From a bacterium (GTDB lineage Bacteria; Methylomirabilota; Methylomirabilia; Methylomirabilales; 2-02-FULL-66-22): a stretch of 42,143 nt of DNA. Position 1 is the stretch's first letter; the number at the start of each line of letters is the position of its first letter. The translations under genes were made by a program, and so were the position numbers. Positions 28,782 to 36,917 of the stretch are shown one piece after another. The stretch covers positions 1 to 42,143 of the forward strand of contig JAKPQH010000002.1 of the NCBI GenBank assembly GCA_029580855.1, written 5' to 3'. Below the pieces are notes generated by a model that saw only the letters and a program-made list of their open reading frames with translations, was not told the origin of the DNA and did not search any database.

Positions 28782-29051
28782 ATGCCCAAGGAAGCAGTAA
28801 ACAAGAGCGAGGTCATCGGTTCGTACCGGCTGCACGAGAAGGACACCGGATCGCCGGAGGTGCAGATCGCCCTCCTGAGCGGCCGGATCGGCTATCTCAC
28901 CGAGCACCTCAGCGTGCACAAGAAAGACCACCACTCGCGCCGCGGCCTGCTCATGATGGTCGGCCGCCGCCGGAAGCTTCTCGACTATCTGAAGAGCAAG
29001 GACGTGGCGCGGTACAAGCAAGTGATCGAAAGGCTGGGTATCCGCAAATGA
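28782..29051 (+). CDS. rpsO: 30S ribosomal protein S15
   Basis: The product is 89 residues from the ATG giving [20 protein letters not shown], after [34 protein letters not shown] and [20 protein letters not shown] are the S15 signatures. S15 binds the 16S central domain and, in E. coli, represses its own mRNA. A GTG at 28725 in the same frame lies inside the promoter and was rejected as start. The stop overlaps the pnp ATG. Confidence 0.97.
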   Translation: MPKEAVNKSEVIGSYRLHEKDTGSPEVQIALLSGRIGYLTEHLSVHKKDHHSRRGLLMMVGRRRKLLDYLKSKDVARYKQVIERLGIRK

Positions 29052-31225
29052 CGTATCGGAGCGAGATCGAGCTGGGAGGGCGTACCCTCTCTGTCGAGGC
29101 CGGGCGGGTGGCCCGTGCCGCCGACGGGGCGGCCTGGGTTCGCTACGGGGATACGGTGGTCCTGGTGACGGCCGTGGCCTCCAAGGAGACCCGCGAGGGG
29201 ATCGACTTCTTCCCCTTGACGGTGGATTATCAGGAGCGGGCCTACGCCGCCGGAAAGATCCCCGGCGGGTTCTTCAAGCGCGAGGGTCGCCCGCACGAGA
29301 AGGAGACGCTCACCTCCCGGCTGATCGACCGGCCGATCCGCCCGCTGTTTCCCCAAGGCTACCACCAGGATGTCCAGATCATCGCCACCGTCCTTTCCGC
29401 CGACCAGGAGAACGACCCGGATGTCTTGGCGGTGGTCGGCGCATCGGCGGCCCTCAGCGTGTCGCAGATCCCGTTCCAGGGACCCATCGGGTGTGTCCGG
29501 GTCGGGCGCATCGGCGGCCGGCTGGTCGTGAATCCGACCTACGCCCAGCTGGCGGAAAGCGACATCGATGTGGTCCTGGCGGGGAGCGAAGCCGCCGTGG
29601 TCATGGTGGAGGGCGGCGCCAACGAGGTCCCGGAGGAGGCGCTGCTGGAGGCGCTGCTCTTCGGCCATCAAGCCATCCAGCCCATCATCCGGCTGCAGGC
29701 GGACCTGGCCCGACAGATGGGCGTGGTGAAGCCGGGATTCCTGGCGCCCCCGGTGGACGCCGCGCTGAAGGCGCGGGTCGAGGCGCTGTGCAGGGCCCGC
29801 ATCCGGGAGTTGGCCTTTGTCCCGCAGAAGGAGGAGCAGAAGGCGCGCCGCCGGGTGCTTCTGGACGAGGCGCTGGCCACCGTCGCGTCCGAGCCGGAGG
29901 CGGTGAAGCTCCAGCTCAAGGAGATCTTCGAGGAGCTGGAGAAGCAGGAGATGCGCCGGTTGATCCTCGAGGAGGGGCGTCGGGTCGACGGCCGGGCCGT
30001 CACCCAGGTGCGGCCCATCACCTGCGAGATCGGGATCCTGCCCCGTACCCACGGCTCCGCGCTGTTTACACGCGGCCAGACGCAGGCGCTGGCCACGACG
30101 ACCCTGGGAACCTCCGAGGACGAGCAGCGGATGGATGACCTGGAGGGAGAGACGTTCAAGCGGTTTATGCTGCACTACAACTTCCCGCCCTTCTCGGTGG
30201 GCGAGGTAAAGTTTATGCGCGGCGCCAGCCGGCGCGACATCGGGCACGGCGCGTTGGCGGAGCGGGCGATCCAGGCCGTCCTCCCCGGCAAGGACGAGTT
30301 CCCGTACACGGTGCGGATCGTCTCGGACATCCTGGAGTCCAACGGCTCCTCCTCCATGGCGACGGTCTGCGGCGCCAGCCTGTCGCTGATGGACGCCGGC
30401 GTGCCCGTCAAATCCGCGGTGGCGGGCGTGGCGATGGGGCTGGTGAAAGAGGGAGACACGACGGTGGTTCTCACCGACATCCAGGGTCTCGAGGACCACC
30501 TGGGGGACATGGACTTCAAAGTGGCCGGCACCCGGACCGGGGTGACCTCCATCCAGATGGACATCAAGATCCAGGGGATCACCGAGGGCGTCCTGAAGCA
30601 GGCGCTGGTGCAAGCCCGTCAGGCCCGGATGGAGGTGCTGGACATCATGGAGGCGGCCATCGCCCGCCCGCGGACGAGCCTGAGCCCGTATGCGCCCCGC
30701 ATCATCACCTTCAAGATCCCCACCGACAAGATCCGCGAGGTCATCGGCCCCGGCGGCAAGGTGATCCGGGGCATCGTGGAGCAGACCGGGGTCAAGATCG
30801 ACATCGAGGACGACGGCACGGTCGCCATCGCGTCCGTGGACGAGGCGGCCGCCCAGCGGGCCATGGAGATCATCGGAAAGATCGTCGAGGTCCCTGAAGT
30901 GGGCAAGGTCTACCTCGGCAAGGTCGTCAAGATCATGGAGTTCGGCGCCTTCGTACAGATCCTACCCGGGACGGACGGGCTGCTGCACATCTCGCAGATC
31001 TCCACGGAGCGCATCAAGCGCGTGGAGGACGTCCTGAAGGAAGGGGACGAGGTCCAGGTGAAGGTCCTCGAGGTGGACAAATCCGGAAAGATCCGGCTGA
31101 GCCGGAAAGAGCTGCTGAAGGACGCCGAGCAGAAAGCCGGTCCCGCGGGCCCATCCCAGGGCGCGCATGGGCCGGCCCGCGGCGAGGACCGGCGCCGCGG
31201 AGGGAAGGCGCCATCGGAACGGTAG
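29048..31225 (+). CDS. pnp: Polyribonucleotide nucleotidyltransferase (PNPase)
   Basis: The product is 725 residues. It degrades RNA 3' to 5' by phosphorolysis in the cytosol. Two RNase PH domains are visible: ITLV-type start [18 protein letters not shown] and [20 protein letters not shown] in the first, [20 protein letters not shown] with [17 protein letters not shown] in the second. A KH domain has [15 protein letters not shown], and an S1 domain has [17 protein letters not shown]. The tail is Arg/Gly/Ser rich. The ATG lies in the ATGA overlap with rpsO, the usual coupling. Confidence 0.97.
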   Translation: MTYRSEIELGGRTLSVEAGRVARAADGAAWVRYGDTVVLVTAVASKETREGIDFFPLTVDYQERAYAAGKIPGGFFKREGRPHEKETLTSRLIDRPIRPLFPQGYHQDVQIIATVLSADQENDPDVLAVVGASAALSVSQIPFQGPIGCVRVGRIGGRLVVNPTYAQLAESDIDVVLAGSEAAVVMVEGGANEVPEEALLEALLFGHQAIQPIIRLQADLARQMGVVKPGFLAPPVDAALKARVEALCRARIRELAFVPQKEEQKARRRVLLDEALATVASEPEAVKLQLKEIFEELEKQEMRRLILEEGRRVDGRAVTQVRPITCEIGILPRTHGSALFTRGQTQALATTTLGTSEDEQRMDDLEGETFKRFMLHYNFPPFSVGEVKFMRGASRRDIGHGALAERAIQAVLPGKDEFPYTVRIVSDILESNGSSSMATVCGASLSLMDAGVPVKSAVAGVAMGLVKEGDTTVVLTDIQGLEDHLGDMDFKVAGTRTGVTSIQMDIKIQGITEGVLKQALVQARQARMEVLDIMEAAIARPRTSLSPYAPRIITFKIPTDKIREVIGPGGKVIRGIVEQTGVKIDIEDDGTVAIASVDEAAAQRAMEIIGKIVEVPEVGKVYLGKVVKIMEFGAFVQILPGTDGLLHISQISTERIKRVEDVLKEGDEVQVKVLEVDKSGKIRLSRKELLKDAEQKAGPAGPSQGAHGPARGEDRRRGGKAPSER

Positions 31226-31281
31226 ACGGGCTCTTCGCGAAGGAGGTCCTGCCGAACGGTCCGATCATCCTCACGGAACGC

Positions 31282-32454
31282 ATGCCCTACGTGCGCTCGG
31301 TCGCCATCGGCGTGTGGGTGAGGGTCGGCTCCCGCTACGAGCGAGCGGAGCACGCGGGTGTCTCGCATTTTATCGAGCACCTCCTCTTCAAGGGGACCGA
31401 GAGCCGCAGCGCGGAGGACATCGCGCGGGCCATCGACAGCGTGGGCGGAACACTGGACGCGTTCACCTCCCGCGAAACCACCTGTTTCTACGCCAAGGTC
31501 CTGGGGGAGCACCTTCCCCTGGCCGTGGACCTCCTCAGCGATCTCCTCCTCCACCCCCGGCTGGACCCCGAGGACGTCGAGAAAGAGCGGCGCGTCATCC
31601 TGGAAGAGATCAAGATGGTCGAGGACGACCCCGACGACCTCATCCACGATCTCTTCGCGCAACAAGTCTGGCGCGATCACCCGCTCGGACGGCCCATCCT
31701 GGGGAGCCGCCAGTCCTTGCAGGCCATCTCCCGTCAGGCCGTCGTGGATCAGCTCCGGGATTTCTACCAGCCCGACCGGGTGATCGTCGCGGCCGCGGGC
31801 GATCTGGAGCACGCGCGCGTGGTGGACCTCGTCCGCGCCGCTCTGGGAAACTGGACGGGACGCTCGGTCGCGGTCAACGGCGGCTCGCCGGTCTGCTATC
31901 ACACCGTGCACCACGAGGAGCGGGACTCGGCGCAGCTCCACCTGGTCCTGGGCGCCGAGGGGTTGCCCTACAGCCACCGGCATCGCTACGCGTTTTTCCT
32001 CCAGAACGCCATCCTGGGCAGCTCGATGAGCTCCCGGCTCTTCCAGGAGATCCGCGAGAAGCGCGGGCTGGCCTATTCGATCTATTCCTATCAGGCCTCC
32101 TACCGGGACTCCGGGCTGATGGCGGTCTACGCCGGCACCAGCGCCGAATCCTACCCCCAGGTGGTGGACCTGATCCGGGCGGAGTTCGCGCGGCTCCGCG
32201 ACGAGCCCGTAGACCTCGACGAGTTCCGGCGGGCCAAGGAGCAGCTGAAGGGGAACCTGCTCCTCGGGCTGGAGGGGACGTCCAGCCGGATGACCCGGCT
32301 GGCCAAGGCGGAGATCTATTTCGGGCGGTACTTCGACCTTGACGAGATCATCCGCGGCATCGACGAGGTGTCCCCCGACACCTTCGCCGAACTGAACCGC
32401 ACGCTCTTGACCCCCGAGCGGTACGCCCTCACCACCATCGGTCACCTGAGGTAG
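31282..32454 (+). CDS. M16 family zinc processing peptidase
   Basis: From this ATG the product is 390 residues. It carries the zinc site HFIEH at residues 29-33 and the distal Glu109 in ERRVILEEIKM, the HxxEH-x(~75)-E pattern of M16 peptidases, with the partner-domain motif REKRGLAYSIYSYQASY later. It is related to mitochondrial processing peptidase beta and PqqL-type proteins; in many bacteria it lies after pnp. The conserved first strand (KEVLPNGPIILTER) lies upstream of this ATG, to about 31213, without an ATG, GTG or TTG. The real start may be the ATC at 31213, preceded by AGGGAAGG. Confidence 0.9.
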   Translation: MPYVRSVAIGVWVRVGSRYERAEHAGVSHFIEHLLFKGTESRSAEDIARAIDSVGGTLDAFTSRETTCFYAKVLGEHLPLAVDLLSDLLLHPRLDPEDVEKERRVILEEIKMVEDDPDDLIHDLFAQQVWRDHPLGRPILGSRQSLQAISRQAVVDQLRDFYQPDRVIVAAAGDLEHARVVDLVRAALGNWTGRSVAVNGGSPVCYHTVHHEERDSAQLHLVLGAEGLPYSHRHRYAFFLQNAILGSSMSSRLFQEIREKRGLAYSIYSYQASYRDSGLMAVYAGTSAESYPQVVDLIRAEFARLRDEPVDLDEFRRAKEQLKGNLLLGLEGTSSRMTRLAKAEIYFGRYFDLDEIIRGIDEVSPDTFAELNRTLLTPERYALTTIGHLR

Positions 32455-32474
32455 GCAAGCGTCCGAGGTCCACC

Positions 32475-32503
32475 TTGACACGGTTGTTCGCCGCTGGTAG
32501 CTT
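32475..32503 (+). promoter_or_regulatory. Consensus-type promoter upstream of nucleotidyltransferase
   Basis: TTGACA (32475-32480) and TAGCTT (32498-32503) are separated by exactly 17 bases, the clearest sigma70-like promoter in the window. It lies 20 bases after the M16 gene and about 100 bases before the nucleotidyltransferase GTG. It marks the boundary between the housekeeping block and the accessory region. Confidence 0.65.
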
Positions 32504-32601
32504 GCCCACGGTCTTGCTTCGTAGCCGTCGACGGCATTTGGCTTCGGGAATATCGGCGGCTCAACGCGTTCGAGCGTCGCACGACGCTTCCGGGGTGGTG
32601 C

Positions 32602-33075
32602 GTGGATCGCGACGAATTGCTGCGCGTCTTGAAAGCCTTCGAGGACGAAGGGTTGGAGTACGTCCTGGTTGGCGCGACAGCCTTGGCGATGCACGGCATC
32701 GTTCGTGCTACTGAGGATGTTGACCTTTTCATCCGCGCGACTGCCGACAATGTGGAAAGACTCAAGCGCGCGCTCCGCGCCGTCTATGCCGACGATCCGA
32801 ATATCGAAGAGATCCATCCCCAGGACCTGCTCGGGGAATACCCGTCGGTTCGCTACTATCCTCCGACAGGCGACCTCTATTTCGACATATTGACACGACT
32901 CGGCGAGGCCGCGCGCTATGAGGACATAGCAGTCGAGAGGAAGATCGTCGCCGGTATTCCGGTGTGGGTGGCGACGCCCCGCGCGCTGTACGACCTGAAG
33001 AAGGACACCGTGCGCGCACTCGACCGGCAGGACGCCGAAGTATTGCGGCAGCGTTTCCTTCTGGAGGATCGCTAG
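32602..33075 (+). CDS. Nucleotidyltransferase of the AbiEii/MNT superfamily
   Basis: The product is 157 residues from GTG. It has the nucleotidyltransferase fold motif VLVGATALAMHGIVRATEDVD, quoted in parts: VGATALAMHG, then DVDLFI with two catalytic aspartates, and DLYFDIL with the third. The usual hG[GS] has GA here. Family members include AbiEii-type toxins and the MNT partners of HEPN toxins. A 69-residue gene follows after two bases, so a two-gene toxin-antitoxin-like unit is plausible but unproven. The DNA is less GC-extreme than the ribosomal genes before it. Confidence 0.8.
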   Translation: MDRDELLRVLKAFEDEGLEYVLVGATALAMHGIVRATEDVDLFIRATADNVERLKRALRAVYADDPNIEEIHPQDLLGEYPSVRYYPPTGDLYFDILTRLGEAARYEDIAVERKIVAGIPVWVATPRALYDLKKDTVRALDRQDAEVLRQRFLLEDR

Positions 33076-33077
33076 AA

Positions 33078-33287
33078 ATGCCGGTTCAGAAGTTCCGATC
33101 GATCGAAGAGATGTCTGGCGCGCCCGTGCTCGTTCGGCCCGAGGATGGCTTCGAGCGGTTCGTGCGTCACTGCGCTCGAATGTTGCGTCTTGCGCCACGC
33201 CGGTACCCGCGCGGCGTGTTTCGGTTCCGAACGATCGAAGAGGCGCAAGCGGCCCGCCGCGAGGCAAGCCAGCTCGATCGCACCTGA
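33078..33287 (+). CDS. Small conserved hypothetical protein paired with nucleotidyltransferase
   Basis: The product is 69 residues, starting MPVQKFRSIEEMSGAPV and ending ARREASQLDRT. It contains FERFVRHCARMLRLAPRRYP and FRTIEEAQAARRE, giving a basic, mostly helical protein. It begins two bases after the preceding stop, in the AATG context, which suggests coupling. I recall similar short proteins beside nucleotidyltransferases in soil-bacterium genomes, but I cannot name a family. An antitoxin or accessory role is inferred from position only. Confidence 0.7.
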   Translation: MPVQKFRSIEEMSGAPVLVRPEDGFERFVRHCARMLRLAPRRYPRGVFRFRTIEEAQAARREASQLDRT

Positions 33288-33300
33288 ACGCGCCTCATCA

Positions 33301-33442
33301 GGTCGGTATGCGGTCGATCCCTTGGTCTGTCCACGGAGTGACAGCGCTATGCGGATCATCGCCGTTCGGCTGGACTCACGACCAAGCCTTCATCGAACAG
33401 GCCGAGGTCATCGAGAAGATCCTGACCCATCTCGACCCATGA
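33301..33442 (+). pseudogene. Decayed transposase C-terminus, copy 1 (IS91-like)
   Basis: Two frames together read the C-terminus of a zinc-motif transposase. The first (from 33301) gives GRYAVDPLVCPR, with the second CxxC cysteine pair damaged, then SAMRIIAV. One base later in phase, from 33365, comes FGWTHDQAFIEQAEVIEKILTHLDP, quoted here only as AFIEQAEVIEKILTHLDP, ending in a TGA at 33440. Intact relatives read YxVDPLxCPRCGGxMRIIAFIExxxVIxKILxHLG. The frameshift and damaged CxxC show it is dead. The catalytic N-terminal part is absent. Confidence 0.75.
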
Positions 33443-33470
33443 CCCGCCCCAGCGCACTGTCCACCCGAGC

Positions 33471-33989
33471 AATCCCTTACCCGCCGCGGGCCTGAGCAGC
33501 GACGGCCTGCGCTTCGCCGCCCACATCCCGGTGTACGCGGGCGGATGCACCGGGATCACGTCGATCGCCGTGAAGCCCGGGGTGTTTGGCCCGGCGCCGA
33601 TGCTGTGGATCCATGGCGACGAGGACGACTACACGTACCCCGGCGACCGTCAGGAGTACGCGCAGCTGATCCGCGCCGCCGGCACGCCGACCGAGTTCGT
33701 GCTGCTGCCCGGCGCGCGGCACAAGTTCGACGCCGGCAATCTGCGCCGGATCCAGTTGCCCAACGTCATCAAGACACGCAAGGGCTGTCCGCTGGACTTC
33801 GACGTCGACGCGTTGACCTTTCGCGATCGCCGCAACGGCGCCGCGATCCCGCTGGCGGACGTCGGCAGCTTCTCCAAGACGCATTGCGCCGCAACCGGTG
33901 CGTCGGTCGAAGGGGATCGCAAGGCGCGCGACACCGCCGCCAAGGCGGTGGATGCCTTCCTGAAGCAGGTCTTCAAGCTCCAGCGATTG
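33471..33989 (+). pseudogene. Dienelactone hydrolase family, C-terminal fragment
   Basis: The open frame reads LRFAAHIPVYAGGC, MLWIHGDEDDYTYPGDRQEY and LLPGARHKFDA, then AAKAVDAFLKQVF, which matches the second half of dienelactone hydrolase family proteins. The catalytic Asp (HGDEDDYTYP) and His (ARHKFD) are kept, but the N-terminal half with the nucleophile elbow is missing, and the preceding DNA is transposase debris. The native stop is also absent: the frame runs on to 34211. The fragment cannot be a working hydrolase. Confidence 0.75.
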
Positions 33990-34000
33990 CCGCGACGCCC

Positions 34001-34099
34001 TTCTTCCGCACGATCCCGATGGTCAATCGGGGCGAGATGGCGTGCCGCGTTGCCGTGTCGGCGCGCTGGCTCGGTGTGCGCACGGTCGCCGTTTACTCC
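34001..34099 (+). pseudogene. Biotin carboxylase N-terminal fragment
   Basis: About 33 codons read FFRTIPMVNRGEMACRV and AVSARWLGVRTVAVYS. This is the start of the biotin carboxylase domain of acyl-CoA carboxylases (usual form KILIANRGEIACRVxRTAxxLGIxTVAVYSDAD). Similarity stops at VAVYS. After seven further codons the same frame enters transposase sequence. The remaining ~400 residues of the carboxylase domain are missing. Substitutions such as NRGEM for NRGEI suggest that it has drifted since truncation. Confidence 0.7.
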
Positions 34100-34120
34100 G
34101 CCACTGCGCGAACGCGCGCC

Positions 34121-34227
34121 TGGGCGCGCCAAAGCACACACGGGTATGCGGTCGATCCCCGGGTCTGTCCTCGCTGTGGCAGCGCCAGGCGGAGCGTCGC
34201 CGTTCGGCTGAGCTCGCAGCCTTCACC
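34121..34227 (+). pseudogene. Decayed transposase C-terminus, copy 2 (IS91-like)
   Basis: This stretch reads WARQSTHGYAVDPRVCPRCG then SARRSVAVRL. The CPRCG motif is intact, unlike copy 1, but the downstream VIxKILxHLG end is lost. At DNA level it aligns with 33305-33392 (GGTATGCGGTCGATCCC shared exactly at 33305 and 34143) at about 80% identity with a few gaps. The two copies are 838 bases apart in the same orientation, so they are decayed direct repeats. Confidence 0.7.
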
Positions 34228-34562
34228 GTGTAACCGTACGCCATCGAGACGATCCGCAGGCACCGTAAAAGGTGGTCCATCCCCATCCCCGCGCCGTAGC
34301 TGCGGGACCGACGGCCGCCGTCATCGCGCGGGGACCGTCCTACCGCGAGCCTACACTCGCGGCGCCGTGCGCCCCACTCCCGTGCCGAATCGTGCCGCGT
34401 TCTCCTTGACACCGTTCGCCGCCGTGATGGATACTCCACCCATGCGGGATGGGCCCGCCCGCCGGCGTCACGCGGGTTGGGACGTGGGGCGGGAGGGGCG
34501 CTGGAAAGGCGACGGGCGCCTGAGGGAGTTCTGCGGTCTGACCGATCCCAAGGAGGATGGCC
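34228..34562 (+). other. Gap with no gene recognised, holding a candidate promoter
   Basis: No ORF with recognisable similarity lies here. It contains the promoter-like pair TTGACA (34406-34411) and GATACT (34430-34435) with an 18-base spacer, about 125 bases before the amidohydrolase start. The Shine-Dalgarno AGGAGG lies at 34551-34556. Confidence 0.5.
34406..34435 (+). promoter_or_regulatory. Candidate promoter of the amidohydrolase gene
   Basis: TTGACA and GATACT are spaced by 18 bases. The arrangement (CCTTGACxCC and GGATACT) is repeated before the PEP mutase-family gene at 35965-35994. Confidence 0.5.
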
Positions 34563-35528
34563 ATGTCAGGCTTGTCAAGTTCGCCGGTGACGCGTCGCGA
34601 ATTCATCGCAGGGGCGGCAGCCGCGACGCTCGCCGCCACGGTCTCGCGAGGGGCCGCCGCGAGCCTGGGTTACATCGACGGCCACAGTCACCTATGGAGT
34701 CCGGAGCGCGCTCGCTATCCCTTGCGGCCGGGCGCCAAAGAGGAGGATGTCAAGCCGCAAGGGTTCACGCCCGGTGATTTCTTTTCCCACGCCCGGCCGG
34801 AAGGTGTGAGCCGTGTGGTTGCGGTCGGCCATACCGTACACTTCGGCTTCGACGCGCGGTATCTCATTGACGCCGCCCGGGCGCGGCCGGGAGAGATTGC
34901 CATCCAGGCCTACCTCGACCACGCGGACCCCAACGTGACAACGCGGATGGCAGAGCTGAAGGCGCAGGGGGTCAAGGCGTTCCGCCTGCGGTTGCTCGAC
35001 CCGTGGCAGAGCCCCTTCCCTGCGTCGCATCCCATCTTGAAGGCGTACGAGTTCGCCGCCAGAGAGCGGCTTGTCATTTGTCCGCTCATCAATCCGGATT
35101 GGCTCCCGCAGCTCGGTCTCCTTTCCGAACGCCACCCCGCCACGGTGGTGGCGATCGATCACATCGGACGTATCGGCGTGGACGGTTTCGGCAAGGTACC
35201 GCCGGTTCCCGGAACGATCCGGGCCGAGGATGTGGCCAACCTCGCGAAGCTCGCCCAATATCCGATGGTCCACGTGAAGCTCTCGGCGTTCTACGCGTTG
35301 GGAAAGCGCACGCCGCCCTACGATGACATGATCCCACTCGTCAAAGAGCTCCTGAAGGCCTACGGCCCCGAGCGTCTCATGTGGGGAAGCGACTGTCCGT
35401 ACCAGGTCGGCCCGGGGCATGGTTACAAGGCATCCATCGCCCTCGTCCGGGATCGGCTGGACGGCGTCTCGGAAGGCGATCGGGAGTGGCTTCTCCGAAA
35501 GACCGCGGAGCGCGTGTTCTTCAGCTGA
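34563..35528 (+). CDS. Tat-exported amidohydrolase 2 family protein
   Basis: The product is 321 residues. AGGAGG at 34551-34556 abuts an ATG at 34557, while the ATG at 34563 has the normal six-base spacing, so the latter is chosen. A Tat signal is seen in TRREFIAGAAAATLAAT (10-26). Mature protein has GHSHLW with H41/H43 as metal ligands, DHIGRIG and the terminal MWGSDCP aspartate, the amidohydrolase_2 TIM-barrel pattern shared with 2-pyrone-4,6-dicarboxylate lactonase and fuconolactonase relatives. The product would act in the periplasm on a lactone or cyclic ester; the substrate is unknown. Confidence 0.88.
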   Translation: MSGLSSSPVTRREFIAGAAAATLAATVSRGAAASLGYIDGHSHLWSPERARYPLRPGAKEEDVKPQGFTPGDFFSHARPEGVSRVVAVGHTVHFGFDARYLIDAARARPGEIAIQAYLDHADPNVTTRMAELKAQGVKAFRLRLLDPWQSPFPASHPILKAYEFAARERLVICPLINPDWLPQLGLLSERHPATVVAIDHIGRIGVDGFGKVPPVPGTIRAEDVANLAKLAQYPMVHVKLSAFYALGKRTPPYDDMIPLVKELLKAYGPERLMWGSDCPYQVGPGHGYKASIALVRDRLDGVSEGDREWLLRKTAERVFFS

Positions 35529-35964
35529 GCGCCAGACGACAGCGCAGCTCGCGCGTTCGCTTTCGAGACGGCGCGCCGGCCCGGGCGTCCTCCGGCGTGT
35601 CCGTCACCCCATTTGGAACTGGCCATTCGGCCGCCGACGGGGCCGGTGTCGTAGACGGCGCGACCCGAACCACGCGCCAGGTCGCGACGGCCGCTCTGGC
35701 CCAGCACGTGGATGATCCCTCCCGCCACGGAACATGCCGACCTGCGCGGCGGGCCCATCATCGTGAGACGGCAACACCGGCCCCCGACATCGCCAAGATG
35801 ATGAGCGACAGCCGTCGAGACAGCCCGCCCATGCGGGCTGCGCCCATCCCCGCCCCCGTACACCGGTCGCATGCGGCTTCGGCGTACGGCGTCCGCCGCA
35901 CCGTGAGCCCAGCGCCGGCGGCGCCGGCCGGCCCGGCCCCGGTCCGTATCATCCCGCTTTCCCC

Positions 35965-35994
35965 TTGACGCCTTTCAGCATAGCCGTGGATACT
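35965..35994 (+). promoter_or_regulatory. Candidate promoter of the PEP mutase-family gene
   Basis: TTGACG (35965-35970) and GATACT (35989-35994) with an 18-base spacer match the arrangement before the amidohydrolase gene. A start near 36001 would leave a leader of about 60 bases. Confidence 0.5.
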
Positions 35995-36018
35995 TCTCCA
36001 CGGGAACGTGGTCGGTCG

Positions 36019-36048
36019 GTGCGCGCCCGTGGGTAGTTTACCGCGCAC
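36019..36048 (+). promoter_or_regulatory. Dyad overlapping a second TAGTTT element
   Basis: GTGCGCG (36019-36025) and CGCGCAC (36042-36048) are perfect inverted arms flanking CGTGGGTAGTTTAC. TAGTTT (36034-36039) resembles the -10 of the rpsO promoter, though no good -35 lies upstream. A dyad around a -10 just before a start codon (36064) would suit an operator. Confidence 0.35.
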
Positions 36049-36063
36049 AGCGGGAGGCGGGGC

Positions 36064-36897
36064 ATGGACAGACAGACACAGGTGGAGCGGGCGGAGCGCT
36101 TTCGCGCGCTGCACGACCGGCGCCGGGTACTGCTGTTGCCCAACGCCTGGGACGCCGGTAGTGCGCGGGTGTTCACCGAGCTCGCTTTCGACGCCATCGC
36201 CACCACCAGCGGCGGTGTGGCCTGGTCGCTGGGTTATGCCGATGGCGAGCAAGCGCCGCGGGCCGAAGTCCTGAAAGCTGTCGAGCGGATCGTGCGCGTC
36301 ACGCCGCTGCCGGTCAGCGTGGATTTCGAGGCAGGCTACGGCGAGTCGCCCGAGGCGGTGGCCGCCAGCGTGCGCGCGGTGATCGACGCCGGTGCGACCG
36401 GCATCAATCTGGAAGACGGTATCCGGCATGAGGGGCTGCGCGATATCGACGATGCCGCGCGGCGCATCGCGGCGGCGCGGGACGCCGCGCGCGGGGCGGG
36501 CGTGCCCATCGTCATCAATGCGCGCGTGGATACGTGGATCGTCGGCGGCGACGCCAGCGAGACCGAACGCGTCGACGAGACACTGCGCCGCTCGCGCGTC
36601 TACCTCGCCGCGGGTGCGGACTGCATCTATCCGCTGGGCGTGGCCAGGCCCGCGGTGATCGCCAGGCTGTGTGCGCAGATCGATGCGCCGGTCAACATCG
36701 CCGCGCGCCCCGGCCTGCCGGGTCTGGTCGAACTTGGCCGTCTTGGCGTGGCGCGCGTCAGCACCGCCACCCGATTGGCGACGCGGGCGCTGTCGGCGGC
36801 GCGGGAGGCGGCGCAACGGTTGCGCGGCGGCCGCTTCGACGATCTCGAGGCCGCCTTCGGCTACGACGATATGCAGCGCCTGTTCCGGCATCCGTGA
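36064..36897 (+). CDS. PEP mutase / isocitrate lyase superfamily protein
   Basis: The product is 277 residues from ATG after GGGAGGCGGGGC. The TIM-barrel motif LLLPNAWDAGSARVF (24-38), VSVDFEAGYGESPE with Asp87 and Glu89, GINLEDG with Glu117/Asp118, and NARVDTW are seen, which match the PEP mutase/2-methylisocitrate lyase-like group with a magnesium site. The KKCGH loop of true isocitrate lyase is missing, so this is probably not that enzyme. Such proteins cleave or rearrange C-C or P-C bonds in 2-oxoacids, or are detoxification enzymes of unknown substrate. The next gene follows after 20 bases. Confidence 0.88.
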   Translation: MDRQTQVERAERFRALHDRRRVLLLPNAWDAGSARVFTELAFDAIATTSGGVAWSLGYADGEQAPRAEVLKAVERIVRVTPLPVSVDFEAGYGESPEAVAASVRAVIDAGATGINLEDGIRHEGLRDIDDAARRIAAARDAARGAGVPIVINARVDTWIVGGDASETERVDETLRRSRVYLAAGADCIYPLGVARPAVIARLCAQIDAPVNIAARPGLPGLVELGRLGVARVSTATRLATRALSAAREAAQRLRGGRFDDLEAAFGYDDMQRLFRHP

Positions 36898-36917
36898 AAC
36901 ACGAAAGGAGATCCCCG

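Larger units (their letters stand above)
35529..36063 (+). other. 535-base gap with no gene recognised
   Basis: Open frames on both strands show no recognisable family. A hairpin AGCCCGC-CCAT-GCGGGCT lies near 35822-35840 without a T-tract. On the minus strand, upstream of 35872, a short hydrophobic stretch (SRRLSLIILAMSGAGVAV) may be a leftover signal peptide, but no coding body follows. The right end holds two candidate promoter elements for the next gene. Confidence 0.4.

Noticed and set aside
26750..29047. Frame open upstream of pnp that would make a 1491-residue protein
   Set aside because: The upstream part is a shadow through truB, ribF and rpsO in another phase; PNPase similarity begins at the ATG at 29048.
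34230..34330. Minus-strand stretch MDHLLRCLRIVSMAYGYTV as a gene fragment
   Set aside because: It looks protein-like but could not be tied to any family, and the frame continues into transposase-fossil DNA in the wrong strand.
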